Below are positions 1 through 8,440 of a DNA stretch of 64,000 nucleotides, one piece after another. Numbering within the stretch: position 1 is the stretch's first letter; every line of letters starts with the position of its first letter. The DNA is from Streptomyces sp. Act143. Its GTDB lineage: Bacteria; Actinomycetota; Actinomycetes; Streptomycetales; Streptomycetaceae. The stretch spans positions 1,374,071 through 1,438,070 of the forward strand of contig NZ_QFRX01000001.1 of NCBI RefSeq assembly GCF_003143935.1. The letters run 5' to 3'. Below the pieces are notes generated by a model. The model was given only the letters and a program-made list of their open reading frames with translations, was not told where the DNA came from and ran no database searches. The translations under genes and the position numbers were made by a program.

Positions 1-101
1 CCGAGGGGGCGATGGTGACGGCGGGCATCACGGGCGGCACCGCTCCCGCGCGGGAGGCGCGCGAGGCGGCACGAGTCCTGATGCGGGCCGCCGCCCTATG
101 A
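1..101 (+). CDS. C-terminal end of an unidentified gene, possibly a TetR-type regulator
   Basis: Only the last 32 codons are present, read in the frame that ends with TGA at 99-101. The tail is Ala/Arg-rich and helical (ending MRAAAL), which would suit the C-terminus of a TetR-family regulator, but no diagnostic motif is visible. It converges on the ferredoxin gene and the two stop codons abut. A perfect palindrome upstream of the P450 at 1578-1596 would be a natural target for a regulator encoded here. The family assignment is a guess. Confidence 0.4.
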   Translation, partial: EGAMVTAGITGGTAPAREAREAARVLMRAAAL

Positions 102-284
102 CACCGTGATGGCACCCACGGGACAGGCCCGCGCCGCCTCACGCACCATCGGGTCCCCCGCGCCGTCCTCCCGGTCGGGCAGCAGCGTGCTGAATCCGTC
201 GTCGTCCTGCGTGAATACGGACGGGGCGGCCAGCGCGCACTGGCCGGCGCCGATGCAGACGTCCTTGTCGATGTCGATGTGCAT
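96..284 (-). CDS. 3Fe-4S ferredoxin of a P450 system
   Basis: This 62-residue protein is a soluble cytoplasmic ferredoxin that would pass electrons to the adjacent P450. It has the three cysteines of the Streptomyces 3Fe-4S type, Cys10, Cys16 and Cys54, in the pattern CIGAGQC...CPVGAI. The fourth cysteine of a 4Fe-4S cluster is replaced by Gly/Ala. The length is normal for the family. The gene follows the P450 by 12 bp on the same strand, the usual CYP105-ferredoxin operon order. No ferredoxin reductase is encoded nearby, so it probably uses a general cellular one. Confidence 0.93.
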   Translation of the reverse strand: MHIDIDKDVCIGAGQCALAAPSVFTQDDDGFSTLLPDREDGAGDPMVREAARACPVGAITVS

Positions 285-296
285 GGGCTGAGCCTC

Positions 297-1511
297 TTAC
301 CAGGTCACGGGGAGTTCCAGCATCCCCTGGACGGTGTCGCCGGGCTTGAAGGGGATCTCGTCCGCGGGGGCGGCGAGACGCAGTGCGGGCAGCCGGGTGA
401 GCAGGGCGCGCAGGGCGATCTCCATCTCTGCGCGGGCCAGGTTCTGGCCGAGGCACTGGTGGACGCCGAAGCCGAAGCCGACGTGGTGACGGGCGGACCG
501 GTGCCAGTCCAGGGTGTCGGGATCGGCGTAGACCTCCTCGTCACGGTTGATGACCGAGGTCGAGAAGAGCACCCCGTCGCCCGCCCGGATGGTCTCGCCG
601 CCCGCCTCGATGTCCTCGGTGGCCAGCCGGAGCAGCCCGTCGGCGATCGAGAGCATGCGCATCAGCTCCTCGACGGCGGCGGGCAGCAGCTCGGGCCGCT
701 CGCGCAACTCGGCGAGCCGCTCGGGGTGCTGGAGCAGGGTGAAGGTGCCGAGCGAGATCATGTTCGCGGTCGTCTCGTGACCGGCGATCAACAGGATGCT
801 GGCGAGGGAGAGGATCTCGCCGCGGTCCAGTTCCCCGGCGCGCAGCCGGCCATGGACCAGTTCGTCCAGCACCCCGTCGCCGGGCCGCTCCTCCTTCAGC
901 TTCCGGTCGATCAACTCCTCGAAGTAGGCGTCCAGTTGAACGCGCGCGTCCTGGGTGTCGGCGGCCCGCGGACCGCGCAGCAGCCGGCGCGACTGCTCCT
1001 CGAAGAACTCGTGGTCGGCGTACGGCACCCCGAGCAGGGCGCAGATGACCATGGACGGCACCGGCAGCGCGAACGCGCTCACCAGCTCCGCGGGCGGGCC
1101 CTGCGCGATCATCGCGTCGAGCTGCTCGTCGACGATCCGCTGGATCTGCGGACGCAGTTCGGTGGCCCGGCGCAGTGTGAAGCTGGACACCAGCATCCGC
1201 CGCTGCGTGTGGTGCCGGGGGTCGTCGACGCCGAGCAGCGCCAGGTTCCGGTTGCGCACAGCGGCGAACCGTTCCGTGACCACGGGGAAGTCCGGGCGGG
1301 CGCGGTCGGTCGACAGACGCGGGTCGGCGAGCAGGGCGCGCGCGAGGGCGTGGCCCGTGACCAGCCACGCCGGCCGGCCGTCGTAGAGGGAGACACGGGC
1401 CAGCGGGCGGCTGTCCCGGAAGGGGGTGTAGGCGGTGGGGGGATGGTAGGGACAGCTGCGGTCCTGCGGGAAGGCGACGGGTTCCGTCTGGGTGCGGGGG
1501 GTTGCCGTCAT
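297..1511 (-). CDS. Cytochrome P450, CYP105 family
   Basis: This 404-residue soluble monooxygenase resembles the CYP105 family, promiscuous Streptomyces hydroxylases of drugs, fatty acids and secondary metabolites. The diagnostic motifs are intact: I-helix AGHETT (243-248), K-helix ELMR (Glu282-Arg285) and the heme loop FGFGVHQC with Cys353 as thiolate ligand. It is first in a two-gene operon with the ferredoxin at 96-284. A 19-bp perfect palindrome lies about 67 bp upstream of the ATG and is the likely operator. The substrate cannot be told from sequence. CYP105D is my best subfamily guess, from resemblance to the S. coelicolor protein and its ferredoxin neighbour. Confidence 0.93.
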   Translation of the reverse strand: MTATPRTQTEPVAFPQDRSCPYHPPTAYTPFRDSRPLARVSLYDGRPAWLVTGHALARALLADPRLSTDRARPDFPVVTERFAAVRNRNLALLGVDDPRHHTQRRMLVSSFTLRRATELRPQIQRIVDEQLDAMIAQGPPAELVSAFALPVPSMVICALLGVPYADHEFFEEQSRRLLRGPRAADTQDARVQLDAYFEELIDRKLKEERPGDGVLDELVHGRLRAGELDRGEILSLASILLIAGHETTANMISLGTFTLLQHPERLAELRERPELLPAAVEELMRMLSIADGLLRLATEDIEAGGETIRAGDGVLFSTSVINRDEEVYADPDTLDWHRSARHHVGFGFGVHQCLGQNLARAEMEIALRALLTRLPALRLAAPADEIPFKPGDTVQGMLELPVTW

Positions 1512-1854
1512 GAATGACCTCGCAGACGAAGTGAGCTACGTGCCTGATGCGTGATGCGGCATCGTGCAGATCTTCATTAGATGCCCGGGGCATCTACCTC
1601 GCGACGGCAAGTTCGGCCAGATCAGCGGCGGGGGCAGGTTGGCCGGGGATGCTCGCTCGCAATTCGAAACCGGGTGGGGCCCCCTCGGCCGTGGGGACGG
1701 GCGGCGGCCGAAAACCGGTTGTGGGCCGGCGGGCCCGCCCGCAGAATCCGGTCATGCCCACGACCCACGCCTCCCTGCCGCCGACCGCCGCCGCCACGCC
1801 GGTGCGGTTCCAGCAGCAGCCCGGCCGTCCGAAGGGGCCGACGCCTCTCGCGTC
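1512..1854. other. Divergent intergenic region between the P450 and the LysE-type gene
   Basis: The region holds a perfect palindrome at 1578-1596. It also contains a possible 34-codon leader ORF on the plus strand (ATG at 1754, TGA at 1856-1858) whose stop overlaps the GTG start of the LysE-type gene. The leader has no strong ribosome binding site and no recognised homologue, so I do not call it a gene. Confidence 0.5.
1578..1596. promoter_or_regulatory. Perfect 19-bp palindrome, probable repressor operator for the P450-ferredoxin operon
   Basis: TAGATGCCCGGGGCATCTA has 9-bp perfect arms around a single central G. It lies 67 bp upstream of the P450 start, a normal place for a promoter-overlapping operator. 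Its size and symmetry fit a TetR dimer. The cognate regulator may be the partial gene at 1-101; that link is inference. Confidence 0.65.
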
Positions 1855-2478
1855 GTGACCGGGGCGCTCGTCGCGGGGCTGCTCGCGGGCTACGGCATCG
1901 CCATGCCCGTCGGCGCGGTCGCGACCTACCTCGTCTCGCTCACCGCCCGTACCTCCCTGCGCACCGGCGTCTGTGCCGCGCTCGGCGTCGCGCTCGCCGA
2001 CGGGCTCTACGCCCTGGTGGCCACGGTCGGGGGCGCCGCCCTGGCGGCCGCGCTGCGTCCGGTGCTCGGGCCGCTGCGCTGGGCCTCGGCGCTGCTGCTG
2101 CTCGCGCTGGCGGTGCGCGGCGCGATCGTCGCCGTACACCGCCACCGCGCCCGCCGCACCGCCGCCCGTCCCGACCCGCCGCCGCCGAGCCCCGCCCGCG
2201 CCTTCCTGGCACTGCTCGGGATCACACTGCTCAACCCGACCACCGTGATCTACTTCGCGGCCCTGGTGCTCGGTTCCCGCACCGCGGACGCGGTCCGGCC
2301 GCTGGAGCAGGGCGTGTTCGTCCTGGCGGCCTTCGTCGCCTCCGCGAGCTGGCAGGTACTGCTGGCCGGGGGCGGGGCGCTGCTCGGCCGGGCCCTGACG
2401 GGGCGGCGGGGCCGACTGGTGACGGCGCTGGTGTCGAGCACGGTGATCGCGGCGCTCGCCGTGCGGACGACGGGGTGA
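1855..2478 (+). CDS. LysE/RhtB family amino-acid exporter-like membrane protein
   Basis: The 207-residue product is an inner-membrane protein with about six hydrophobic segments. The N-terminal stretch GIAMPVGAVATYLVSL and the following ALGVALADG are typical of the LysE/RhtB translocator superfamily, and LLNPTTVIYFAAL in the second half matches the family's conserved NP motif. I chose GTG 1855 because upstream sequence in this frame is not membrane-like and an AAGGGG box precedes the GTG. The start overlaps the stop of a 34-codon upstream ORF, so translational coupling is possible. The exported solute is unknown. Confidence 0.8.
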   Translation: MTGALVAGLLAGYGIAMPVGAVATYLVSLTARTSLRTGVCAALGVALADGLYALVATVGGAALAAALRPVLGPLRWASALLLLALAVRGAIVAVHRHRARRTAARPDPPPPSPARAFLALLGITLLNPTTVIYFAALVLGSRTADAVRPLEQGVFVLAAFVASASWQVLLAGGGALLGRALTGRRGRLVTALVSSTVIAALAVRTTG

Positions 2479-2487
2479 GTCCGCCGC

Positions 2488-2922
2488 TCAGGGGGCGAAG
2501 GCCCGGGCCACGGCGAGGCTGTCCTCGTACACGTGGTGCCGGACGATCAGCCCGTCGGCGACGGTCAGGTGCAGGGCGAACCTGGCGCGGTAGGGGCGGC
2601 AGGTGGCCCGCGCCGTCTGCCGGATCTCGCCGAGGACCACCGCGTCCGCGCCGTCCACCAGGACCCGCTCGATCCGCGTGGCCGCCCGCTCCGCCACATG
2701 GTGGGCGGCCAGTTCCCGGTAGTGGGCGGCGGCGTCCGCGCGGGTCACGCGGTGGCGGATCCACGGGGTGGCGGCGCGACCGTGCTCGTCCTCGGGCCAG
2801 TCGAGCTTCCAGTCGGCGTGGTCGGCGTAGAGTTCGGCGATCCGGTCCGGGTCGCCCTGGCCGATGCGCTCCAGCAGCTCCGCGATCACCGCACGGGTCG
2901 TGGTCTCGATGGTGGCGGTCAT
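2488..2922 (-). CDS. SnoaL-like/NTF2-fold protein
   Basis: The 144-residue protein begins with a helix, then an Asp/Glu-rich segment ([18 protein letters not shown]) followed by alternating beta strands, the layout of the NTF2/SnoaL fold. Members include ketosteroid-isomerase-like enzymes, polyketide cyclases and many uncharacterised proteins. No catalytic residue set can be assigned by eye. It is convergent with the LysE-type gene and divergent from the F420-type reductase, and the context gives no pathway. A specific function cannot be stated. Confidence 0.75.
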   Translation of the reverse strand: MTATIETTTRAVIAELLERIGQGDPDRIAELYADHADWKLDWPEDEHGRAATPWIRHRVTRADAAAHYRELAAHHVAERAATRIERVLVDGADAVVLGEIRQTARATCRPYRARFALHLTVADGLIVRHHVYEDSLAVARAFAP

Positions 2923-3079
2923 GGGTACTCCTCCCCTTCGGCGGTTGCCACTGTGCCCCCGGCGAACCGGGCGAGGCGATTACCTCCGAGGTCATGGCGG
3001 GGTGGATGAATCCCCGGCGTTCCGGTGTTGTGGGTGGTGGCGGTCAGCCGCAGGACACGACGACGATGGGACGGATGCC

Positions 3080-3529
3080 ATGCCTCTCAAGGGCGAGTAC
3101 GAACCCAGCCCGACCGGGTGGGTGCGCGAGCAGGTGGAGCTGTACGAAAGCTCCGGCGGCACCGAGGGGACGACCCTCCGGGGCACCGGTCTGCCCGTGA
3201 TCCTGCTGACCACCCTGGGCGCCCGGAGCGGCAAGATCCGCAAGACGCCGCTGATGCGGGTCGAGCACGGGGGCCGGTACGCCGTGGTGGCCTCGCAGGG
3301 CGGAGCGCCCAAGCACCCGGTCTGGTACCACAACATCAAGGCCGACCCCCGCGTGGAGCTCCAGGACGGCCCCGAGAAGACCGACATGATCGCCCGTGAG
3401 GTCACCGGCGCGGAGAAGGCCGAGTGGTGGGAGCGGGCCGTGGCGGCCTATCCCCCGTACGCGGACTACCAGCGGAAGACGGACCGCGAGATCCCGGTCT
3501 TCGTGCTGGAACCGGCCGCCGGGCACTGA
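3080..3529 (+). CDS. Deazaflavin (F420)-dependent nitroreductase family protein
   Basis: The 149-residue product belongs to the DDN/FDOR-A split-barrel family, which uses the deazaflavin F420 to reduce quinones, nitro compounds or unsaturated lactones. The hallmark segments are [33 protein letters not shown] and [17 protein letters not shown], where the Arg/Lys pair contacts the F420 phosphate in the family. The ATG at 3080 gives the usual family N-terminus. A strong terminator follows about 80 bp after the stop. The physiological substrate is unknown. Confidence 0.9.
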   Translation: MPLKGEYEPSPTGWVREQVELYESSGGTEGTTLRGTGLPVILLTTLGARSGKIRKTPLMRVEHGGRYAVVASQGGAPKHPVWYHNIKADPRVELQDGPEKTDMIAREVTGAEKAEWWERAVAAYPPYADYQRKTDREIPVFVLEPAAGH

Positions 3530-3608
3530 CCGGCCGGCACCGCGGAGGTGCTCCCGGAAAAATCTCGGGACGGGGCGCATGAAGCCCCGTCGGCCGGGCA
3601 CCTGTGCG

Positions 3609-4652
3609 TCAGGCCCCGCCGCGCTCCCCCGTCGCGGCGGGGCTTTCTCGTGCCTCGCGCGCGGGCCGGTCGGTGATGTCGAGGAAGATCTGGTCCGTCT
3701 CGGCGAAGGTGTCGGCGACGGATCGTTTGATGCGTACGGCGACCTCCTCGACGTGCTCGCTGTCCAGCCCCGGCACCAGGTCGACCCGGGCCGCCACCAG
3801 CACGGATTCCAGTCCCGTCTTCATCGTGAACAGCGCCTCCACGCTGTCGATCTCGGGCTGCTCCTGGAGCAGTGCCCGGATCCGGCCGCTCGTCTCCGCG
3901 TCGACGGCCTCCCCGATCAGCTGGTCGCGTGCCTCCCGGCCGAGCCGGTAGGCGACGTAGACGAGCAGCGCCCCGATGGCCAGCGAGGCGGACGCCTCCC
4001 ACACGACCTGCCCGGTGACCATGTGCAGGGCCATGCCGGCCATGGCCAGGGTGACGCCCAGCACCGCCGTGCCGTCCTCGGCGACGACCGTGCGCAGCGC
4101 CGGGTCGCGCAGCCCGTCGCCCATGCCGCCCTGCCGGCGCGTCTGGTACAGCGCCCGTACCAGCGACGCGCCCTCGGCGACGAGGGCGACCGCGAGGACG
4201 ACGAGTCCGGCGACGTATCCGCTGAACTTCTCCTCGGCCCCGCCGCGCAGTGCCTCGAAGCCCTGGAAGAAGGAGAAGCAGCCGCCCATGACGAAGATGC
4301 CCACCGCGGCGAGGAGCGACCAGAAGAACCGCTCCTTGCCGTAGCCGAAGGGGTGCCGGGTGTCGGCGGGGCGGCGGCTGCGGCGCAGGGCGGCCAGCAG
4401 GAAGACCTCGTTGAGGCTGTCGGCGACCGAGTGGGCGGCCTCCGACAGCAGGGCCGGGGAGTGCGCGATCAGGCCGCCGACCGCCTTGGCGACCGCGATG
4501 ACCAGATTGGCCGTGAGGGCCACCAGGACGGTGACCCGCGTTCTGCGGTCGGCCTGCCGGCTCTCGGCCGCCCGCGCCGAAGCCTTGGAGGCGTCCCGGG
4601 GGCGTGTGTTCAGGGGTGCGTTCGATGATGTGTTCGAAGGTGTCCCGCTCAC
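3609..4652 (-). CDS. Cation diffusion facilitator (CDF) transporter
   Basis: The 347-residue membrane protein exports divalent metal (Zn2+, Co2+, Fe2+ or Mn2+) in exchange for protons. The CDF signature is clear: TANLVIAVAKAVGGLIAHSPALLSEAAHSVADSLNEV (about 43-79), then the GYGKER motif after TM2, six TM segments and a ferredoxin-like cytoplasmic domain (VEALFTMKTGLESVLVAARVDL). TM2 has HSVAD where zinc-selective members have HxxxD, so selectivity is uncertain. The 3' end of the gene contains the terminator of the convergent gene. Confidence 0.92.
   Translation of the reverse strand: MSGTPSNTSSNAPLNTRPRDASKASARAAESRQADRRTRVTVLVALTANLVIAVAKAVGGLIAHSPALLSEAAHSVADSLNEVFLLAALRRSRRPADTRHPFGYGKERFFWSLLAAVGIFVMGGCFSFFQGFEALRGGAEEKFSGYVAGLVVLAVALVAEGASLVRALYQTRRQGGMGDGLRDPALRTVVAEDGTAVLGVTLAMAGMALHMVTGQVVWEASASLAIGALLVYVAYRLGREARDQLIGEAVDAETSGRIRALLQEQPEIDSVEALFTMKTGLESVLVAARVDLVPGLDSEHVEEVAVRIKRSVADTFAETDQIFLDITDRPAREARESPAATGERGGA
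3613..3643 (+). terminator. Rho-independent terminator inside the 3' end of the CDF gene
   Basis: An 11-bp GC-rich stem (GCCCCGCCGCG / CGCGGCGGGGC) with a 9-nt loop is followed by TTTCT on the plus strand. It would terminate the F420-reductase transcript. It lies within the last codons of the opposite-strand CDF gene. Confidence 0.75.
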
Positions 4653-4749
4653 CTTCGCCGTCTGCCCCGACTGGCGGGGCTCACACGCCGAAATCGGGGA
4701 ACGCGGTCAGGGACGTCCGCACAGTGACAGGGCATGGCAAGGAGGCGGC

Positions 4750-5778
4750 ATGAGCGGCTCGGACGGAGGCAACCGCGCGTACGGCAACCAGAAGTTCCAG
4801 CGGTCCAAGGCCCACTTCACGGACCGGATCACGGCGGACGGACGCGACGGCTGGCCGGTGGAGCCCGGCCGGTACCGCCTGGTCGTCAGCCGGGCCTGCC
4901 CCTGGGCGAGCCGGGCCCTGGTCTCCCGGCGGCTGCTGGGCCTGGAGGGCGCCCTGTCGCTCGCGGTGGCCGACCCGATCCAGGACGACCGCAGCTGGCG
5001 CTTCACCCTCGACCCCGACGGCCGCGACCCCGTCCTCGGCATCCGCTACCTCGCCGAGGCCTACGACCGGCGCGAGACCGGCTTCCCGGGCGGGGTGAGC
5101 GTGCCCGCGATCGTCGACGTACCCAGCGGGCGGCTGGTCACCAACGACTACCAGCAGCTCACCCTCGACCTCGCCACCGAGTGGCGGGCCCTGCACCGGG
5201 ACGGCGCCCCCGACCTGTATCCGAGGGCGCTGCGCGACGAGATCGACACGGTGATGGCGGACGTCTACGAGGACGTCAACAACGGTGTGTACCGGGCGGG
5301 GTTCGCCACCGGGCAGGCGGAGTACGAGGACGCCTGCGCGGCGGTGTTCCGGCGGCTGGAGCTGCTGACCGCGCGGCTCGCCCGGCAGCGCTATCTCGTC
5401 GGCGACACCATCACCGAGGCGGACATCCGGCTCTTCACCACACTGGTACGTTTCGACGCCGTCTATCACGGCCACTTCAAGTGCAACCGCTGGAAGCTGG
5501 CCGAGAACGAGGTGCTGTGGGGGTACGTCCGGGATCTCTACCAGACGCCGGGCTTCGGTGACACCGTCGACTTCGACCACATCAAGCGGCACTACTACCA
5601 GGTGCACACCGGCATCAATCCGACCCGGATCGTGCCGCTCGGACCGGATCTGTCGCACTGGCTGACCGCGCATCACCGCGAGGAGCTGGGCGGCAGGCCG
5701 TTCGGCGACGGGACACCGCCGGGACCCCCGCCCCCGGACGAGCGCGTGCCCCCGCGGGGCAGGCCCGCACCGGCGTAG
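4750..5778 (+). CDS. Glutathionyl-hydroquinone reductase/xi-class GST family protein
   Basis: The 342-residue protein has the xi-class (EcfG/YqjG/PcpF) architecture: an N-terminal thioredoxin-like domain with catalytic Cys50 in the motif ACPWASR, and an all-helical C-terminal domain with YEDVNNGVYRAGFA and GDTITEADIRLFTTLVRFD. The family removes glutathione from glutathionyl-hydroquinones. Streptomyces makes mycothiol instead, so a mycothiol-dependent reaction is a reasonable inference. The start is fixed by an AAGGAGG box just upstream. The tail beyond about residue 315 is Pro/Gly-rich and probably disordered. Confidence 0.9.
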   Translation: MSGSDGGNRAYGNQKFQRSKAHFTDRITADGRDGWPVEPGRYRLVVSRACPWASRALVSRRLLGLEGALSLAVADPIQDDRSWRFTLDPDGRDPVLGIRYLAEAYDRRETGFPGGVSVPAIVDVPSGRLVTNDYQQLTLDLATEWRALHRDGAPDLYPRALRDEIDTVMADVYEDVNNGVYRAGFATGQAEYEDACAAVFRRLELLTARLARQRYLVGDTITEADIRLFTTLVRFDAVYHGHFKCNRWKLAENEVLWGYVRDLYQTPGFGDTVDFDHIKRHYYQVHTGINPTRIVPLGPDLSHWLTAHHREELGGRPFGDGTPPGPPPPDERVPPRGRPAPA

Positions 5779-5803
5779 CCGACAACCGACGAAGGAGAGA
5801 CGG

Positions 5804-6115
5804 ATGGCCAAGAAGAGCAAGAAGAAGAAGCTGAAGCTGCCCCTCGCCTACAAGCCCCTCGGTTTCGTGCTGGGTTGGTCGAGCGGGGCGCTGGCCGGGG
5901 TCGCGTTCCGCAAGACGTGGAAGGTGATCCGGCACGAGGACGACGCGCCCGACGCCCTGGACCGCAACCGGAGTTGGGGCGAGGTGCTGCTCGCGGCGGC
6001 CGTGCAGGGCGCGATCTTCGCGGTGGTGCGCAGTGCGGTGGACCGCACGGGCGCGAAGGCCATCGAGCGGTCCACCGGCGTCTGGCCCACCGACGACGAG
6101 GGCGGCCGGGACTGA
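5804..6115 (+). CDS. DUF4235 small membrane protein
   Basis: The 103-residue protein starts with a Lys cluster (KKSKKKKLKL), then two hydrophobic segments (GFVLGWSSGALAGVAF and EVLLAAAVQGAIFAVV). This is the pattern of DUF4235 proteins, which are common and uncharacterised in actinobacteria. The motif FRKTWKVIR between the segments is characteristic. It follows the GST-like gene by 25 bp on the same strand with a good AAGGAGA box, so the two are probably co-transcribed. No function is known. Confidence 0.85.
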   Translation: MAKKSKKKKLKLPLAYKPLGFVLGWSSGALAGVAFRKTWKVIRHEDDAPDALDRNRSWGEVLLAAAVQGAIFAVVRSAVDRTGAKAIERSTGVWPTDDEGGRD

Positions 6116-6119
6116 CGCG

Positions 6120-6189
6120 GGGGCCGGCCCCGCACCGGCGCCGGGCCGGCCTCGCTTCGACTCGGGGCCGGCCCCGCACCGGCGCCGGG
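6120..6189. repeat. 26-bp direct repeat, two copies 44 bp apart
   Basis: An identical 26-bp block beginning GGGGCCGGCCCCGCACC occurs at 6120-6145 and 6164-6189, with a degenerate third start near 6209. Each copy contains the palindrome GGGGCCGGCCCC, so it can fold and may help terminate the two convergent genes. It lies wholly in the gap between DUF4235 and the VOC gene. Confidence 0.7.
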
Positions 6190-6237
6190 GTCAGCCCTGC
6201 TCCGGCACGGGGGGCCGGCCTCGCCTTCAGGCCGAGG

Positions 6238-6630
6238 TCAGCCCTGCTTGGGTGCGGTGGGCGTGACACGGCGCAGGGTGAAGGAGTGGCCCGCCGGGTC
6301 GGCGTAGCCGCGCTCCTCGTACGGGCCCGAGGCATCCTTGGTGTCGAGCGGGCGCCCGCCGAGTCCGACGACCTTGCGCTCGGCCTCGTCCAGGTCCTCG
6401 ACGACGAAGTCGAGATGGGCCTGGAGGGCGTTCTCCGGGCGCGGCCAGCTCGGCGGCGTGGCGTTCATGTCCCGGCGGAACGCCATCCGCATCCCCTCCG
6501 ACCCCCTGATCTCCACGCGGTTGGCGGTCGCGTCCGTCTCCTCGGCCTCCAGCAACTCCTTGTAGAACACGGCGAGCTTCTCCGGCTCGGCACAGTCGAG
6601 CACCACGACGCCCGCTTTCACCAGTGCCAT
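6238..6630 (-). CDS. VOC (glyoxalase/bleomycin resistance) superfamily protein
   Basis: The 130-residue protein has two beta-alpha-beta-beta-beta modules, starting VVVLDCAEPEKLAVFYKELL and HLDFVVEDLDEAERKVVGLGG, and ends with DPAGHSFTLRRV, the usual metal/substrate-site strand. VOC proteins include glyoxalases, dioxygenases and antibiotic-binding proteins. The first module lacks an obvious His ligand, so metal binding is uncertain. It is the last gene on the minus strand before the DUF4235 gene. The specific role is unknown. Confidence 0.85.
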   Translation of the reverse strand: MALVKAGVVVLDCAEPEKLAVFYKELLEAEETDATANRVEIRGSEGMRMAFRRDMNATPPSWPRPENALQAHLDFVVEDLDEAERKVVGLGGRPLDTKDASGPYEERGYADPAGHSFTLRRVTPTAPKQG

Positions 6631-6709
6631 GTCTCCTCCGAACGGTCCGGGGCGCGAGGCGTTCGTACCCCGCAGCCCTGTACCTCACGGATATCCCGGT
6701 CGACCCGGA

Positions 6710-7174
6710 TCAGTCGGAGACCAGCCACTCCCCGTCCCGCATCAACTCCCGCCCGCCGAGTTCATTTGCCTCGCGCCAGGCCTGAACGCGCACCGGGCGG
6801 ACCCTGAAGTACTCGTAAGGGGTGGACAGTTGACGTGGATCGAAGCCTGTCTTCGCCGCGAAGCGGTCACCGTCCGCAGGGGACAGTTCGGCGATGGTGA
6901 CCGTCTCGACGGTGCCCTCGATCATCGTGACGTCCCTGGTCGGCCCGATGCCGAGCCGGGTGCGGCCGGTGGTGCGCAGGTTGCGGCCGGTGGGGCTCGC
7001 GGCCGGGGTGGCGAGCAGCAGGGTGGTGCCGTCCCAGAGGAAGGAGAGCGGGACGAGGAACGGCACCCCGCCGGCGGCGTCGGCCGTCGCGACCCACACG
7101 TCCTCGTCGTGCTCCAGGCGGTGCAGGGTGTCTCGCTTGCGCTGTTTCGCGGGACGTGCGGGCGGGTTCGCCAT
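6710..7174 (-). CDS. Pyridoxamine-5'-phosphate-oxidase-like split-barrel protein (F420/FMN-binding)
   Basis: I start the protein at the second Met (MANPPARPAK), giving 154 residues. An upstream in-frame start at 7198 would add 8 residues. The segments VWVATADAAGGVPFLVPLSFLWDGTTLLLATP and RTRLGIGPTRDVTMIEGTVE are typical of the PPOX/FDOR split beta-barrel fold that binds FMN, F420 or heme. The C-terminal FRVRPVRVQAWREANE is also characteristic. The cofactor and substrate cannot be decided by eye. Confidence 0.85.
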   Translation of the reverse strand: MANPPARPAKQRKRDTLHRLEHDEDVWVATADAAGGVPFLVPLSFLWDGTTLLLATPAASPTGRNLRTTGRTRLGIGPTRDVTMIEGTVETVTIAELSPADGDRFAAKTGFDPRQLSTPYEYFRVRPVRVQAWREANELGGRELMRDGEWLVSD

Positions 7175-7225
7175 CGGCGGTCGGCCTCCTCGGGTCAACG
7201 GTCACGGACCTGACCAGTCTCGCGG

Positions 7226-7480
7226 TCAGACGCCCGTCCCGTCCTGGATCTCCGCGAGCCGGGCCCCGGCCGCGCTCAGCAGCAGGTCCAGCGCCATCGG
7301 GTAGGAGCTGCGCGGCATGTCCGTCACGAGGTGGCGGGCGGTCGCGGCGATGTGCGGGTGAGTGTCGGCGGGGAGCCGGGCGTACGTCGCCTCGCAGGCC
7401 CAGGTCCCGCAGGTCGGCACGCCCGTCCCCGGTGGGCCGCCAGCTGCGCAGGGTGCGGCCGATGGGCTCGTCTGTCGGCG
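7226..7480 (-). pseudogene. Remnant of a TetR-family regulator (C-terminal half only)
   Basis: The readable part (from GTG 7420 downwards) resembles the ligand-binding end of a TetR regulator: HPHIAATARHLV followed by YPMALDLLLSAAGARLAEI. No helix-turn-helix coding sequence precedes it, and upstream sequence is coherent only in other frames. It faces the broken amidohydrolase on the other strand, so the pair probably arose as a divergent regulator/enzyme module that lost its middle. Confidence 0.5.
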
Positions 7481-7491
7481 ACTTCCCCGGC

Positions 7492-8339
7492 ATGGACGAC
7501 CCGGCGCAGGCGTATCCGACGGCAGCCCGGGACAGCTCCCTGACCGCGCGGGGCGTCGGCGCCCTGTGGTGGGACCGGGGGCACGGAGCCGTGCAGATAC
7601 CCGAACTGGTGGAGAAGCGGGCCGCGTTGAGCCACAGCCGGTTCCGGGCGGGCGCCGTCAAGCCGATGCTGGACGGGGTCGCCGAGACCGGGATGGCCGC
7701 ACTCCTCGGCCCGTACCTGGACAATGCGGCTGCGCCACCGCCAACCGGGGCACCAGCTTCATCGACCAGAACCAACTCCCCCAGCACACGACGGAGTTGG
7801 ACGCGCTCGGCTTCCAGTGCCACTTCCACGCACTGGGCGACCGCGCCGTACGCGACGCGCTGGACGCGATCGAGGCCGCGCGCGCCGCGAACGGACGGAG
7901 CGACACGCGAGCCCACCTGGCACATCTTCAGGTGGTGCACCCCGCCGACATGCCGCGGTTCGCCCGCCTCGGCGCCACGGCCACCATCCAGCCGCTGCGG
8001 GCGGCGCACGAACCGCAGATGGACGAGCCGACCATCCCCTTCCTCGGGTCCGAACGGGCCGCGTGGCACTACCCGTTCGGCGCGCTGCCGCGCTCCGGCG
8101 CCACGCTCGCGGCGGGCAGCGACGGGCCGGCCAGCAGCCCCGGTCCACCGGAGGCCATCCATGTCGCGGTCAACCCGCGGGGGCCGGGCGCGGACGGCGC
8201 GCCGGTGCGCCGGCGGACCTGGTGGTGCTGGACCGCGACCCGTTCGCCGTTCCGCCCGAGGGGATCGCGCGGACGCGCGTGGCGCTGACGTACGTGGGGG
8301 GCGCGCGAGTATACGCAGCTCAAGAGGCGTCAGCAGTAA
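7492..8339 (+). pseudogene. Decayed amidohydrolase family 3 (YtcJ-like) gene
   Basis: Three frames must be joined to read the family sequence. The first covers about 7492-7722 (...AGAVKPMLDGVAETGMAALLGPYLD). The second covers about 7724-8200 (NRGTSFIDQNQ, FHALGDRAVRDALDA, HLAHLQVVHP, IQPLRAAHEP, LAAGSDGPASSP). The third covers about 8212-8320 (ADLVVLDRDPFA, VALTYVGGARVY). A single missing base near 7722-7725 explains the first shift. The second coincides with loss of roughly 80 codons just before the ADLVVLDRDPFA strand. The N-terminal metal-binding region is also missing. The enzyme cannot be functional. Confidence 0.85.
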
Positions 8340-8440
8340 CGGAGATCACGGTCGGGTCACGGTGTAGATCATTTACGCTCTGGGAAGTCTCGTTCCGCTT
8401 CTCGCTTCAACTTTCGCATCACGAAGCTGAGTTCGAGTAC

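Noticed and set aside
279..1517. Long open frame opposite the CYP105 gene, and similar frames opposite most genes
   Set aside because: High GC leaves antisense frames open; the translations are Arg/Gly/Asp-rich without domains and lie wholly within real genes.
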